The notes under the pieces are model-generated. The model saw only the letters and a list, made by a program, of their open reading frames with translations, had not been told where the DNA came from and made no database searches. From Methanolinea sp. (lineage in GTDB: Archaea > Halobacteriota > Methanomicrobia > Methanomicrobiales > Methanospirillaceae), in the NCBI GenBank assembly GCA_018262855.1, contig JADFDO010000003.1, positions 124,001-188,000 on the forward strand: a DNA stretch of 64,000 bases, given 5' to 3'. Each line of letters starts with the position of its first letter. Within the stretch, counting starts at the first letter, position 1. The position numbers and the translations under genes are program-made. Of this stretch, positions 8,219-17,256 are shown one piece after another.

Positions 8219-9115
8219 ATGAAACTCGAGGAACTGAGATTTGGCACCGAGCTCCTGAAGCGCGGGTTCGCATCCATGCAGAAGGGTGGGGTGATCATGG
8301 ATGTGGTCAACGCAAAGCAGGCTGCAATCGCGGAGGAAGCCGGGGCCGTCGCAGTCATGGCCCTGGAGCGGGTTCCCGCCGATATACGAAAGGCGGGCGG
8401 AGTCGCACGGATGGCAGATCCTGCAATCATCGTTGAGATCATGGATGCGGTCTCGATCCCCGTCATGGGCAAAGTTCGTATCGGGCATTCTGTGGAGGCC
8501 CAGGTCCTCGAGTCTCTCGGGGTCGATATGATTGACGAGAGCGAAGTCCTCACACCTGCCGATGAGGAATTCCATATCGTCAAGACTGGATTCAAGGTCC
8601 CGTTCGTGTGCGGTGCGAGAGATCTCGGTGAAGCTCTCCGCCGCATCCATGAAGGCGCTGCCATGATCAGGACAAAGGGGGAGGCAGGCACCGGGAATGT
8701 CGTTGAAGCGGTCCGCCATATGAGGAACATCATGGGCGAGATACGTGCCCTCCAGGGCAAGAATCCTCAGGAGATAATCGCAAGAGCCCGCGAGCTCGAA
8801 GCACCCGCAGAACTCATGCTGGAGACGGTCAAGATGGGAAGGCTTCCGGTGGTGAACTTTTCTGCGGGAGGTATTGCCACTCCCTGCGATGCTGCACTGA
8901 TGATGCAGATGGGCGCAGATGGCGTGTTCGTGGGTTCCGGTATCTTTCTCTCAGGTGAACCCGAGAGGATGGCGCGGGCCATCGTGGAAGCGGTGAACCA
9001 TTTCGATGATCCGGCCGTGATTGCCGAAGTGAGCAAGGGTCTCGGCCAGCCCATGAAAGGGATCGACATCCATACCCTCCGTGATGACGAGGTGCTCCAG
9101 TACCGTGGGCGTTAA
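8219..9115 (+). CDS. pdxS: PdxS, pyridoxal 5'-phosphate synthase lyase subunit
   Basis: PdxS condenses ribose 5-phosphate, glyceraldehyde 3-phosphate and ammonia to PLP. The 298-residue TIM-barrel protein carries Asp28, Lys85 in [10 protein letters not shown] and Lys153 in [11 protein letters not shown], matching the catalytic lysines of the family. The segment [18 protein letters not shown] is near invariant. A GTG start for pdxT lies inside its last codons, as expected for the PdxS-PdxT glutamine amidotransferase pair. Confidence 0.96.
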   Translation: MKLEELRFGTELLKRGFASMQKGGVIMDVVNAKQAAIAEEAGAVAVMALERVPADIRKAGGVARMADPAIIVEIMDAVSIPVMGKVRIGHSVEAQVLESLGVDMIDESEVLTPADEEFHIVKTGFKVPFVCGARDLGEALRRIHEGAAMIRTKGEAGTGNVVEAVRHMRNIMGEIRALQGKNPQEIIARARELEAPAELMLETVKMGRLPVVNFSAGGIATPCDAALMMQMGADGVFVGSGIFLSGEPERMARAIVEAVNHFDDPAVIAEVSKGLGQPMKGIDIHTLRDDEVLQYRGR

Positions 9116-9695
9116 GCTCGGTGTGCTGGCCCTCCAGGGGAATGTAAGCGAGCACGTCCGGGGCTTTGAACGGGCACTCGTTGAAGCGGGCGTTTCTCAC
9201 GGGGTCGTCGTATCAGTCAGGCGACCTGCCGATCTCTCCGATCTTTCCGGGATTGCGATTCCCGGAGGGGAGTCCACAACCATCTCAAGGCTGATCCAGA
9301 AGAACGGGTTGTATGACCCGCTTGTCAGGTTTGAAGGGGGAATCTTTGCCACCTGTGCCGGTATGGTCCTGATGGCATCCAGGGTTGATGATGCCCGGGT
9401 GAAGACACTCGGGCTCATGGATATGTCGGTCTTCCGGAACGCCTTCGGGCGCCAGAAGGAGTCATTCGAGGCTGATATCCAGATAAAGGGCATAGATCAT
9501 GCCTATCATGCGTTTTTCATCAGGGCACCGGTCGCAACCGACGCAGGAAACGGCGTCGAAGTCCTTGCCCGGATTGATGCAGGGATTGTCGCTGCACGAA
9601 AGGGGCAGCACATTGCACTCTCATTCCATCCGGAACTCGGGACCGATCTCCGCCTTCACCGGATGTTCCTGGAAGGGCTTGGAATCGGGGAATGA
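9105..9695 (+). CDS. pdxT: PdxT, pyridoxal 5'-phosphate synthase glutaminase subunit
   Basis: PdxT hydrolyses glutamine and channels ammonia to PdxS. The 196-residue class I amidotransferase has [12 protein letters not shown] at the N-terminus, PGGES at 53-57, nucleophile Cys84 in FATCAGM, and His175/Glu177 in SFHPELG. The GTG at 9105 puts the conserved [11 protein letters not shown] at the very start and overlaps pdxS by 11 bp. An in-frame ATG at 9081 would add residues from the pdxS frame and is not favoured. Confidence 0.95.
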   Translation: MGVKLGVLALQGNVSEHVRGFERALVEAGVSHGVVVSVRRPADLSDLSGIAIPGGESTTISRLIQKNGLYDPLVRFEGGIFATCAGMVLMASRVDDARVKTLGLMDMSVFRNAFGRQKESFEADIQIKGIDHAYHAFFIRAPVATDAGNGVEVLARIDAGIVAARKGQHIALSFHPELGTDLRLHRMFLEGLGIGE

Positions 9696-9731
9696 TTCTT
9701 CGCCCGTTCTTCTCGGTCCTCAAAAAAATTA

Positions 9732-9755
9732 GGGTATAGTACCATTTTAACCACT
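9732..9755 (+). repeat. left terminal inverted repeat of the insertion sequence
   Basis: Starts GGGTATAGT and ends CCACT. It pairs with the right repeat at 19 of 24 positions. Confidence 0.8.
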
Positions 9756-9782
9756 GCCTCGTAACAAATATACGAGGGAGAA

Positions 9783-10571
9783 ATGGCAAAAATTCAATGC
9801 CCAAAATGTCAGGAAAAAAAGTTATACAAATTGGGCAATGGAAAAAGGCGATGTTCTCAATGCCATTACGACTTTTCCCCACATCGGCTACCGCTATATT
9901 TGACTCGAGAAGAATGGAGAGCAATCATCACCTGGTTCCTATTGGAGCAGAGTAGCCAAAATATAGCAAATCGAACATCAATCGAACGAAAGCGAGTTTT
10001 ACGGGCTCTTACCTTAATTCGGCGAGCTCTTACACAAGATGTTCCAGATCTCTTCTCTGGAACGGTGGAAGTAGATGAGACCTATCTGGGAGGCCAGTGG
10101 AAGAACAAACGGAAGACCATCAGAGAGGGGGGAACAAAACGAGGGAGAGGTACAAAGAAGCAACCAGTTTTTGGAATCCTCTGCCGCAATGGGACTGTCT
10201 GGGCCGAGGTTGTAAATGACGTCGAGGCCGGGACACTGCAACCACTCATAACCCAACAGGTCTCTCCCGGATCCATCGTCTGTTCTGACACCTGGAGGGC
10301 ATACACAGGTATCGCATCGCGAGGATTTGTTCATCGATTGGTGAATCACGGAGAGAGACAATATAGCGACGGTAAGGGGAGTCATATCAATGGACTAGAA
10401 GGATTCTGGGGTTATCTGAAACGGAAACTTGCTTCGAAAGGAGGAATACGACGAGAGAAATTACCGTTGTATTTGGGAGAGTATGTTTGGCGATATAATC
10501 ACAGAAACGATAGTGATAAGATGAAAGTGAAGCGTATTCTTGAGTTGTTAGAAAGGGAGGTTAGTGGCTAG
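9783..10571 (+). CDS. IS1595-family (ISXO2-like) DDE transposase
   Basis: A 262-residue transposase. An N-terminal zinc ribbon (CPKCQEKKLYK and CSQCHYDF) is followed by a helical DNA-binding region and the ISXO2-like catalytic core. Candidate acidic residues are VEVDETYLGG (first Asp), VCSDTWRAYTG (second Asp) and HINGLEGFWGYLKRKL, where an Asn-Gly-Leu-Glu segment supplies the final catalytic position. The frame is uninterrupted and spans almost the whole element, so it may still be active. A ribosome-binding AGGGAG lies just upstream of the ATG. Confidence 0.93.
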   Translation: MAKIQCPKCQEKKLYKLGNGKRRCSQCHYDFSPHRLPLYLTREEWRAIITWFLLEQSSQNIANRTSIERKRVLRALTLIRRALTQDVPDLFSGTVEVDETYLGGQWKNKRKTIREGGTKRGRGTKKQPVFGILCRNGTVWAEVVNDVEAGTLQPLITQQVSPGSIVCSDTWRAYTGIASRGFVHRLVNHGERQYSDGKGSHINGLEGFWGYLKRKLASKGGIRREKLPLYLGEYVWRYNHRNDSDKMKVKRILELLEREVSG

Positions 10572-10586
10572 ATTGTCACTATACCC
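10563..10586 (-). repeat. right terminal inverted repeat of the insertion sequence
   Basis: Reads GGGTATAGT inward on the minus strand and overlaps the last codons of the transposase. Confidence 0.8.
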
Positions 10587-10632
10587 AAAATTATACTATT
10601 ATTGCGCATCTGCGGAATAAAAGGGAATCCAC

Positions 10633-11325
10633 TCACTTCTCCCCCATATCCAGGTCGTCGATCTCCTCGATAGCTCTTCTTTCGTCGTTTGAAGGAATTG
10701 GACAGGTCCGAATGGATCGGATAGTCCCTACGATGATGGAGATGACCGCAAACATGGAGAGCCCGATAATTGCCAGCACCACGATCTGGAAATTGTCCTT
10801 GACAATAGGAATGTTACCAAAGAAATACCCCGCAAGCAGGAATCCAAGAACCCAGAGTATCCCTCCCATGACATTATACGAGAGGAACCACCGGTACTTC
10901 ATCTTCCCAATCCCTGCGAGGAACGGTGCGAAGGTCCGGATGAACGGGATGAAACGGGCGATCACGATGGTCAGGCCACCGTATTTTTTGAAATAATCCT
11001 CTGTCTTCTCGATATGCTCGTGTTTCACGATGCAGTATTTCATTGTCAGTAATTTTTTGCCGGCCGTGTGTCCGATCCAGTAATTTGCCGTGTCACCCAG
11101 GATTGCTGCAATCGCAAGGATTATGATGAGAATCTCGAGGTTGAGAACCGAGGTTCCTGCAAGGGTGCCGGCCACAAAAAGGAGCGAGTCCCCCGGGAGA
11201 TATGGCATGAACACAAGGCCGGTTTCGCAGAATATGATAAGAAAGAGTATCAAATATACCCAGAAACCGTATTCCTGGACAAGTCCGGGGAGATACTGGT
11301 CGAAATTGAGGATAAAATCAATCAT
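10633..11325 (-). CDS. DedA/VTT-family membrane protein
   Basis: A 230-residue integral membrane protein of the DedA (SNARE-associated/VTT) family. Typical parts are FCETGLVFMPYLPGDSLLFVAG near residue 33, GDTANYWIGHTAGKK, the re-entrant motif ARFIPFIRTFAPFLAGIGKM with conserved Arg and Pro residues, and several following membrane helices. Family members act as lipid scramblases or flippases, or affect membrane homeostasis and proton motive force. The tail after the last helix is charged and cytosolic. It is transcribed alone. Confidence 0.9.
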   Translation of the reverse strand: MIDFILNFDQYLPGLVQEYGFWVYLILFLIIFCETGLVFMPYLPGDSLLFVAGTLAGTSVLNLEILIIILAIAAILGDTANYWIGHTAGKKLLTMKYCIVKHEHIEKTEDYFKKYGGLTIVIARFIPFIRTFAPFLAGIGKMKYRWFLSYNVMGGILWVLGFLLAGYFFGNIPIVKDNFQIVVLAIIGLSMFAVISIIVGTIRSIRTCPIPSNDERRAIEEIDDLDMGEK

Positions 11326-11461
11326 ATGGTTCCCCCGTTTTCCTGTATATCATGGTGCGGGTTGCTTTTTAATTCTTAGATTGTATAATGCGTGATTCCT
11401 GATACCCTTTCTCATGGTATCCCTTTCACCAGATCACGGCGAGAAATCATGGATTCTGTGG

Positions 11462-11467
11462 AAAAAA
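11462..11467 (-). terminator. oligo-T termination signal after hppA
   Basis: Six consecutive T residues on the minus strand, 4 bp beyond the hppA stop; archaeal RNA polymerase terminates at such U-tracts. Confidence 0.4.
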
Positions 11468-11471
11468 TGGA

Positions 11472-13538
11472 TTAAAGAAGGAACATCGGCGCAAAGACCA
11501 CCGAAACGATTGACATCAGTTTCAGGAGGATGTTGAGTGCGGGTCCTGCGGTATCCTTGAATGGATCTCCCACAGTGTCGCCTGTGACTGCTGCCTTGTG
11601 GGCTGCAGAGCCTTTCCCGCCCATGTGACCCTGCTCGATGTACTTCTTTGCGTTGTCCCAGGATCCCCCTGTGTTTGCCATCATCACAGCGACGATGAAC
11701 CCGGTTGCAATCGAGCCGACAAGGAGACCGGCAAGAGCGTGGGTTCCGAGGAGGAGCCCGACTACGAGGGGTGCGGCAATCGCGAGCACACCGGGGGCAA
11801 TCATCTGCTTCAGGGCAGCGTTCGTTGAGATCGTGATACAGGCACTGTAGTCAGGTTCGGCGTTTCCTTCCATGAGTCCGGGGATATCCTTGAACTGCCG
11901 GCGGACCTCCTGGACAATGAACCCCGCAGCCTTTCCGACCGCGGTCATTGCAAATGAGCAAAAGAGGAATGGGAGCATTGCACCGATCAGGACACCGACA
12001 AAGACAACCGGCTCAAGCATGTTCACGATTTCAAGGTTGACTGCCTGGGAATATGCAGCAAAGAGACCGAGCGCAGTCAATGCTGCACCGCCGATGGCAA
12101 AGCCTTTCCCGATGGCAGCAGTGGTGTTTCCGACAGCATCAAGGGTGTCGGTGATTCCCCTGACCTCCTTTGGTTGGTGGGACATCTCGGCGATACCGCC
12201 CGCGTTATCGGCAACAGGACCATAGGCATCCACTGAGAGTGTGATTCCCAGGGTTGCGAGCATTCCTACGCCGGCAATAGCCACACCATACAGGCCGGCC
12301 TGCTGTGCCGCGATAAGAATTGCAACGACGACAATAAGAACGGGGAAGACCGTACTCTCAAAACCGACCGCAAGTCCGGTGATGATGTTTGTTGCAGCTC
12401 CTGTCTCGCAGGAATTTGCGATCTTTCTGGTTGGTGGGCGCTCGTAGGATGTGTAGTATTCCGTAATGAGACCGATAAGGAATCCGGCGACGAGTCCCGC
12501 GATCGTTGCCACAAAGACCCCGATGAACTGCGGGCCGAGTATCATCGTGACTAGGAAATAGGCGGCGATGACGGTGAGGATAAGGCTTGCAAAGGTTCCC
12601 GCGTTGAATGCCTTGTGGATAGCACTGCTCTCATTCTTGTTGCTCCTGACAAAGAAGCTCCCGATGATTGACGCTATGATGCCGAGACCGGCAATGAACA
12701 TGGGGAGAAGGACCAGGTTCATTGAAGATACTCCCACGAACTGGGTTGCCGCCAGGAGAGAGACGCCCATCAGCATGGTTGCCACAATGGAACCTACGTA
12801 GGACTCATAGAGATCGGCCCCCATCCCGGCAATATCCCCGACATTGTCTCCCACGTTATCAGCTATGACCGCAGGATTCCGCGGGTCATCCTCGGGGATA
12901 CCTGCTTCAACCTTACCTACCAGGTCAGCACCCACATCGGCAGCCTTGGTGAAGATACCTCCACCGACACGGGCAAAGAGAGCGATAGAACTCGCACCCA
13001 GGGAGAACCCTGAAAGAATATTAATAATCTCTGAAAGACCGAGCGTGGTGAATGAGTTCAACGTGAAGAAGAGAAGAGAGAGGCCGAGCAGCCCGAGACC
13101 CACCACAGTAAGTCCCATGACTGTTCCGCTTGCATACGAGACGCGGAAGGCTTTTGCCATCCCCTCTCTCGCAGCGTTGGTGGTCCTGACATTGGCCATG
13201 GTTGCCGCAGTCATCCCAACGAACCCTGCGGTTGCAGAGAGTATCCCGCCGACAAGGAATGCCACCGAAGTGAGGGGGTGGATCCCTGGTGCGAGATAGA
13301 GCACTATCGCGAGCACGACCATGAACACAGCGATTGCCTTGTACTGGCTCTTCAGATAGACCATCGCCCCAAGGCGTATGGCACTGGCAATCTTCTGCAT
13401 CAGTTCAGTCCCTGTGCCTTCTCTTTTCATGACCATGAAAGAGTACCCGGCAAAGACCAGGCCCAGCAGGGCACAGACGGGAACAATGAAGAACATATCC
13501 ATACCTATAAAACCTCCGGAGAATGTGCCATTCCCCAT
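11472..13538 (-). CDS. hppA: membrane-bound ion-translocating pyrophosphatase, K+-dependent type
   Basis: A 688-residue integral membrane pyrophosphatase that couples PPi hydrolysis to H+ or Na+ export. Substrate-binding motifs are [38 protein letters not shown] (from about residue 195; read here only to identify the family) and the C-terminal [10 protein letters not shown] and [14 protein letters not shown]. The segment [10 protein letters not shown] near 468-477 has Ala and Gly where K+-independent enzymes carry Lys and Thr, so it should be K+-dependent. Whether it pumps Na+ or H+ needs mapping of the gate glutamate. A minus-strand TTTTTATG about 45 bp upstream of the start may be the promoter. 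Confidence 0.96.
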   Translation of the reverse strand: MGNGTFSGGFIGMDMFFIVPVCALLGLVFAGYSFMVMKREGTGTELMQKIASAIRLGAMVYLKSQYKAIAVFMVVLAIVLYLAPGIHPLTSVAFLVGGILSATAGFVGMTAATMANVRTTNAAREGMAKAFRVSYASGTVMGLTVVGLGLLGLSLLFFTLNSFTTLGLSEIINILSGFSLGASSIALFARVGGGIFTKAADVGADLVGKVEAGIPEDDPRNPAVIADNVGDNVGDIAGMGADLYESYVGSIVATMLMGVSLLAATQFVGVSSMNLVLLPMFIAGLGIIASIIGSFFVRSNKNESSAIHKAFNAGTFASLILTVIAAYFLVTMILGPQFIGVFVATIAGLVAGFLIGLITEYYTSYERPPTRKIANSCETGAATNIITGLAVGFESTVFPVLIVVVAILIAAQQAGLYGVAIAGVGMLATLGITLSVDAYGPVADNAGGIAEMSHQPKEVRGITDTLDAVGNTTAAIGKGFAIGGAALTALGLFAAYSQAVNLEIVNMLEPVVFVGVLIGAMLPFLFCSFAMTAVGKAAGFIVQEVRRQFKDIPGLMEGNAEPDYSACITISTNAALKQMIAPGVLAIAAPLVVGLLLGTHALAGLLVGSIATGFIVAVMMANTGGSWDNAKKYIEQGHMGGKGSAAHKAAVTGDTVGDPFKDTAGPALNILLKLMSIVSVVFAPMFLL

Positions 13539-13678
13539 ACATACCAGATGATTATCTCAAATCATTCGACGCAGGGGCATAAAAAACCACATGAAGTCGT
13601 TTGGAAAGATTCGTCCATAATCGCGATATGAAAAGGAACAATCCATGCAGGTGAACATTTCAATATATCGATGAGAGG

Positions 13679-13685
13679 AAAAAAT
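13679..13685 (-). terminator. oligo-T termination signal after the DNA polymerase gene
   Basis: A seven-base T-run (A-run on the plus strand) about 37 bp beyond the stop at 13722. Confidence 0.35.
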
Positions 13686-13721
13686 CATCCGCAATGTGAA
13701 GAACCGTAAATAAAACGGGTA

Positions 13722-15119
13722 TCAGTTGAAGTCCATGACCCGTGAATTGAGGGTTTGCAGGTCGAGGAGAATTGCTCTCGCGGGAGTGGGTGTGATATTC
13801 ATCTGCTTCTGGAATGCGGTCTGCGCCTGCCAGGTGCCCGAGTTTACGCAAAGTACTCCCCTATACTCGGTAATCCCCATGATGTGGACATGGCCGGTGT
13901 GCAGGACTTCTGGAACAGGATCGATGATCAGGTGATCCTCGGTTCCAGCCGCGATAGGGGTTCTTTTTCCGTACGTGGGGGCAAGATGGCGTCTCTGAAG
14001 CATCCCCATCATCATGGGTGCGGCATTTTCGTATGAAGCACCTGGGACAAGGCTGATGAAATCATCGATAGACCTGCCATGGTACATCTGGACCCGGACT
14101 CCCTGGAGGCTGACAAGAGCAGGATTTTCAACCATGATACAATTGGATGGGAAGTTACTGGTAAATTCGGAGGGAATTGCCGGCTGTGGCTCGGCGGCCC
14201 TCACCACATCGTGGTTACCTGGGGAGATGATGACCTTGATCCGGGACGGAATATCCCTCATCATTGAACCGAAGACCTCATACTGCTCATAGATATTCTT
14301 GATGGTCAGTTCCTGCTCCTGGTTGGGGTATACCCCAATCCCGTCCACCAGGTCACCTGCGATGAGAAGGTATGATACATCGGAGTCCGAGATCCAGTCG
14401 GCAAAGCGGTTCCATGCTCCATCGAGGAACGTGTCGCTCCCGACATGGATGTCAGAGATCAGTACCGCCTGGCCCGGGTCGCCACTTTTGAAAGGTGCAT
14501 GGGTCAGCGGAATATCCGGTCTGAACAACTGCTCGGCAAAAAAGAGGCGCCCATCAGCCGAAAGGGTTCCTTTTACCCCGATAACCTCATCCGGAACGAG
14601 GGTCTCCGCATCAGAGAATTGAGGGCGCTCCTTGTGGAAGAGCACTGGTATGGAAGAAGTGGGATCCTCGACTTCAACGAGGCGGTGACCGTTGGTCGTT
14701 GCCTTCGCTTCCATCACAAGACCCATGATGGTGCAGGCCTCCTGCCGGTAGCGTGATCCCTTTTTGAGCGCTTCGATGGGCATCGGGGCGGCTCTCACAC
14801 GAATATATTCCCCCAGGCGCTGGTACCGATCCCGGAAATATTTCGTATAGTCCGTGATATGAGCGATACCGCGTGTGGTACCTGCAGCACCCTGAACAAC
14901 ATCGCACTGTGGGTCGGCGAGAAACCTGCTCCCGTCACGGTCCTGGTGAAGTCCGGGGATATGCTGGATTGAGACGACAATGGTGTCTCCCGGGACATTC
15001 GCGATGATGCGGTCGATCAGGTTGGGATCATCTTTCTCGGAGAGGTAGCGGACCACCTCGGGGTGAACCTGCATCTTGGTCGCTAAAAACCTCTGCACAA
15101 TGGTGGCCGCATCGAGCAT
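13722..15119 (-). CDS. polB: DNA polymerase D small subunit (DP1), 3'-5' exonuclease
   Basis: The small subunit of the euryarchaeal replicative polymerase PolD, a calcineurin-like Mre11-type phosphoesterase that proofreads. The 465-residue protein has an N-terminal dimerisation/OB region, then the metal motifs ISDIHVGSD (near 220), AGDLVDG (near 255), SPGNHDVVR (near 300), YHGRSIDDF and TGHVHIMG (near 408). All catalytic motifs are intact, so exonuclease activity is expected. The large subunit DP2 is not in the window. Proximity to cdc6 and oriC is common in euryarchaea. Confidence 0.95.
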   Translation of the reverse strand: MLDAATIVQRFLATKMQVHPEVVRYLSEKDDPNLIDRIIANVPGDTIVVSIQHIPGLHQDRDGSRFLADPQCDVVQGAAGTTRGIAHITDYTKYFRDRYQRLGEYIRVRAAPMPIEALKKGSRYRQEACTIMGLVMEAKATTNGHRLVEVEDPTSSIPVLFHKERPQFSDAETLVPDEVIGVKGTLSADGRLFFAEQLFRPDIPLTHAPFKSGDPGQAVLISDIHVGSDTFLDGAWNRFADWISDSDVSYLLIAGDLVDGIGVYPNQEQELTIKNIYEQYEVFGSMMRDIPSRIKVIISPGNHDVVRAAEPQPAIPSEFTSNFPSNCIMVENPALVSLQGVRVQMYHGRSIDDFISLVPGASYENAAPMMMGMLQRRHLAPTYGKRTPIAAGTEDHLIIDPVPEVLHTGHVHIMGITEYRGVLCVNSGTWQAQTAFQKQMNITPTPARAILLDLQTLNSRVMDFN

Positions 15120-15260
15120 TGATCATATATCGACCTGACTGGATAAAGTGCTTTTTAGTCTTCTCATGAGCACGGAAAATCCCGAAAAAGCGGAGGAATC
15201 CGGATAGATGGTGAGTGCAATCCCTTATTATCCTCCGGAAGAAACATTCAAAGTCCAACT

Positions 15261-16133
15261 ATGTCACGCCAGCAGCCCGAAGAGAGGGAACCCAGTCTCC
15301 TGGAAAAATTCAAGACAAGCGAGAATGCCTGGGTTTCACTGGCAAGAGAACTGCTCTGGGTTGCGGCAGTGGTAGGGAGTATTGCCCTTATCCTTTTCCT
15401 CATCTCTGGAACGTGGCCTGCAGTCGTGACCATCGAATCCGAGAGCATGGTTCCCAATATGCAGGTTGGCGATCTGGTTTTTGTCGTGAGCGCCGACAGA
15501 TTTGGTGAGCTGCAGAGCTGGACCAGTGCGAAGGAGATTGGGTACCAGAAGTATGGAGACTACGGCGACATCCTCATCTATCGCCCGAATGATGCACCGA
15601 ATCCCCCGGTGTATATTCCATTCCTGACTCAAGGGGTGCATCCCATTATCCACCGTGCAATGGATCGCATTGAGTCCGGCGAGACAATCCCCAAGTATTA
15701 CAATCCTTTCCGCGGTCAGACAACGCCTGTCCGGTATATACCTGCGACCATACAGAACAACAGCCTGGTCCTTGAGAACGGAACTGTTGTAACACCTCAG
15801 AATGCAGATCCGTCAAACGGGTATCTCGTCCAGACAACACTTCTCTCTCCCAATTCCGGGTACATCACCAAGGGAGACAACAACCAGGTGAGCGACCAGG
15901 GAGGATACCTTTCATCGGTATCCGGGGAGGTAATCATGCCCGTGAAGGATGAATGGATCGTTGGGAAAGCGCTCTTTTCCATTCCTCTGCTCGGGTATCT
16001 CCCCCTGAACATAGTTCCTGTCGCGATCGTCCTCATTGCCCTGATGCTGGTCTGGGAATACGTCGCCGGAAAAAAGGATAAGGGGATTGAAAAAAGGGAA
16101 AAGGAAAAGAAGCGGGTGAAAGGGAAGAAATAG
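15261..16133 (+). CDS. signal peptidase I (archaeal Sec11-type, S26B)
   Basis: Cleaves signal peptides of exported proteins at the membrane. One N-terminal membrane helix (WVAAVVGSIALILFLISG, about 33-50) precedes catalytic Ser62 in ESESMVPNMQVGD; the archaeal/ER-type His is in HPIIHRAMDR (about 131), and the Asp box is TKGDNNQVSD (about 203-212). A second helix near the C-terminus (VPVAIVLIALMLVWEYVAG) leads into a very basic lysine-rich tail. At 290 residues it is longer than minimal Sec11 proteins because of a loop between the Ser and His motifs. It ends 16 bp before cofH. Confidence 0.88.
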   Translation: MSRQQPEEREPSLLEKFKTSENAWVSLARELLWVAAVVGSIALILFLISGTWPAVVTIESESMVPNMQVGDLVFVVSADRFGELQSWTSAKEIGYQKYGDYGDILIYRPNDAPNPPVYIPFLTQGVHPIIHRAMDRIESGETIPKYYNPFRGQTTPVRYIPATIQNNSLVLENGTVVTPQNADPSNGYLVQTTLLSPNSGYITKGDNNQVSDQGGYLSSVSGEVIMPVKDEWIVGKALFSIPLLGYLPLNIVPVAIVLIALMLVWEYVAGKKDKGIEKREKEKKRVKGKK

Positions 16134-16149
16134 GAGAAGATCTCTTCCC

Positions 16150-17256
16150 ATGGATCTCGATTCACTGCTCTCCGATGTTTCGGCCGGACACCGTCTCTCG
16201 GAAGAGGAGGGACTGTTTCTCCTCAGCACGAGAGGCAGGGACATTTTCAAGGTGTGCGATACAGCCGATATGATGAGGGAGGAGAAGGCCGGGCCTGCAG
16301 TGACCTATGTCCGCAACCAGAACCTTCACCTCTCGAATATCTGCAAAAATCTCTGTGGTTTCTGTGCATTCGGGAAAAATGCAACAGATCCTGGGGCCTT
16401 CTGTGACGATGACGAGACTATCCGCCGGAAAGCACTCCTTGCAGCCAGCAGGAAGGTCAGTGAAATCTGTCTCCTCTCTGGGGTTCACCCGGATTTCGAC
16501 ACCGACCGGTACGTGAAGATCATCTCCGTTGTAAAGCAGGCGGCACCTGAAATCCATATCCATGCATTCTCCCCCGATGAGGTGAACCATGCCGCGACAC
16601 AATCAGGAATTACCACGAGCGAGGTCATCACCGCATTCAGGGATGCAGGTCTTGATACACTCCAGGGAACGGCAGCGGAGATTCTTGTGGATAGTGTCCG
16701 GGGGATCATGTGCCCGGCCAAGGTTTCAACCAAACTCTGGGTAAAGATCATCAAGGAAGCTCATCGTCTCGGTGTGCCCAGCACGGCAACCATCATGTAT
16801 GGTTCCTGCGAGACTCCAGGAGACAGGATTGCCCACCTCTCGATCCTCCGCACCATTCAGGATGAGACAGGTGGTTTTACTGAACTCGTCCCCCTCTCTT
16901 ACCTCCACCGGAACACCCGGCTCTATCTTGAAGGAAAAGCTCCTGCAGGTGCCACGGGAAGGGAAGATATTCTTCTTGTTGCAGTCTCCAGGTTGTTCCT
17001 GGACAATTTCAGGAACATCCAGGCATCGTGGGGGAAACTTGGAGTAAAACTGGGCCAGCTGGCCCTGCTTGCCGGTGCAAACGACCTGGGGGGCACCATG
17101 TTCTCAGATGATGTGTCTGCGAAAGCGGGAGCAGGGGATGCAGAGTATCTCGATCCTGCAGAGATGGAGCGGTTGGCGGTTGACATCGGGCGAGTCCTTT
17201 CACGGAGGCTCACGGATTACACGCTCCTCGATGCTCAGTCACCAGTCCATGAATAA
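16150..17256 (+). CDS. cofH: CofH-type radical SAM enzyme, first copy (F420 precursor synthesis)
   Basis: CofH couples 5-amino-6-ribitylaminouracil with a tyrosine-derived radical; with CofG this forms the deazaflavin Fo of coenzyme F420. The 368-residue protein has the radical SAM cluster motif at Cys65, Cys69 and Cys72 (NICKNLCGFCAF), then LSGVHPDF, IHAFSPDEV, LQGTAAEILVDSVRGIMCP, ATIMYGSCET and DLGGTMFSDDVS, all typical of CofH. A second copy lies at 21713-22837. This copy differs around the cluster (FCAFGKN), so it may be a specialised paralogue. It overlaps the convergent radical SAM gene by 22 bp. Confidence 0.88.
   Translation: MDLDSLLSDVSAGHRLSEEEGLFLLSTRGRDIFKVCDTADMMREEKAGPAVTYVRNQNLHLSNICKNLCGFCAFGKNATDPGAFCDDDETIRRKALLAASRKVSEICLLSGVHPDFDTDRYVKIISVVKQAAPEIHIHAFSPDEVNHAATQSGITTSEVITAFRDAGLDTLQGTAAEILVDSVRGIMCPAKVSTKLWVKIIKEAHRLGVPSTATIMYGSCETPGDRIAHLSILRTIQDETGGFTELVPLSYLHRNTRLYLEGKAPAGATGREDILLVAVSRLFLDNFRNIQASWGKLGVKLGQLALLAGANDLGGTMFSDDVSAKAGAGDAEYLDPAEMERLAVDIGRVLSRRLTDYTLLDAQSPVHE

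Larger units (their letters stand above)
9732..10586 (+). mobile_element. intact IS1595-type insertion sequence (855 bp)
   Basis: The element is bounded by terminal inverted repeats at 9732-9755 and 10563-10586 that begin GGGTATAGT and match at 19 of 24 positions. A 7-bp direct repeat AAAATTA (9725-9731 and 10587-10593) flanks it as a target site duplication; IS1595 members usually make 8 bp, so the real border may differ by one base. A single intact transposase fills the inside. It sits in the intergenic space between pdxT and the DedA gene. Confidence 0.85.

Noticed and set aside
12844-13299. Long open frame antisense to hppA
   Set aside because: It is the complement of a well-supported pyrophosphatase gene, has no start or family match, and repeated Pro/Ala/Thr residues reflect codon bias of the real gene.
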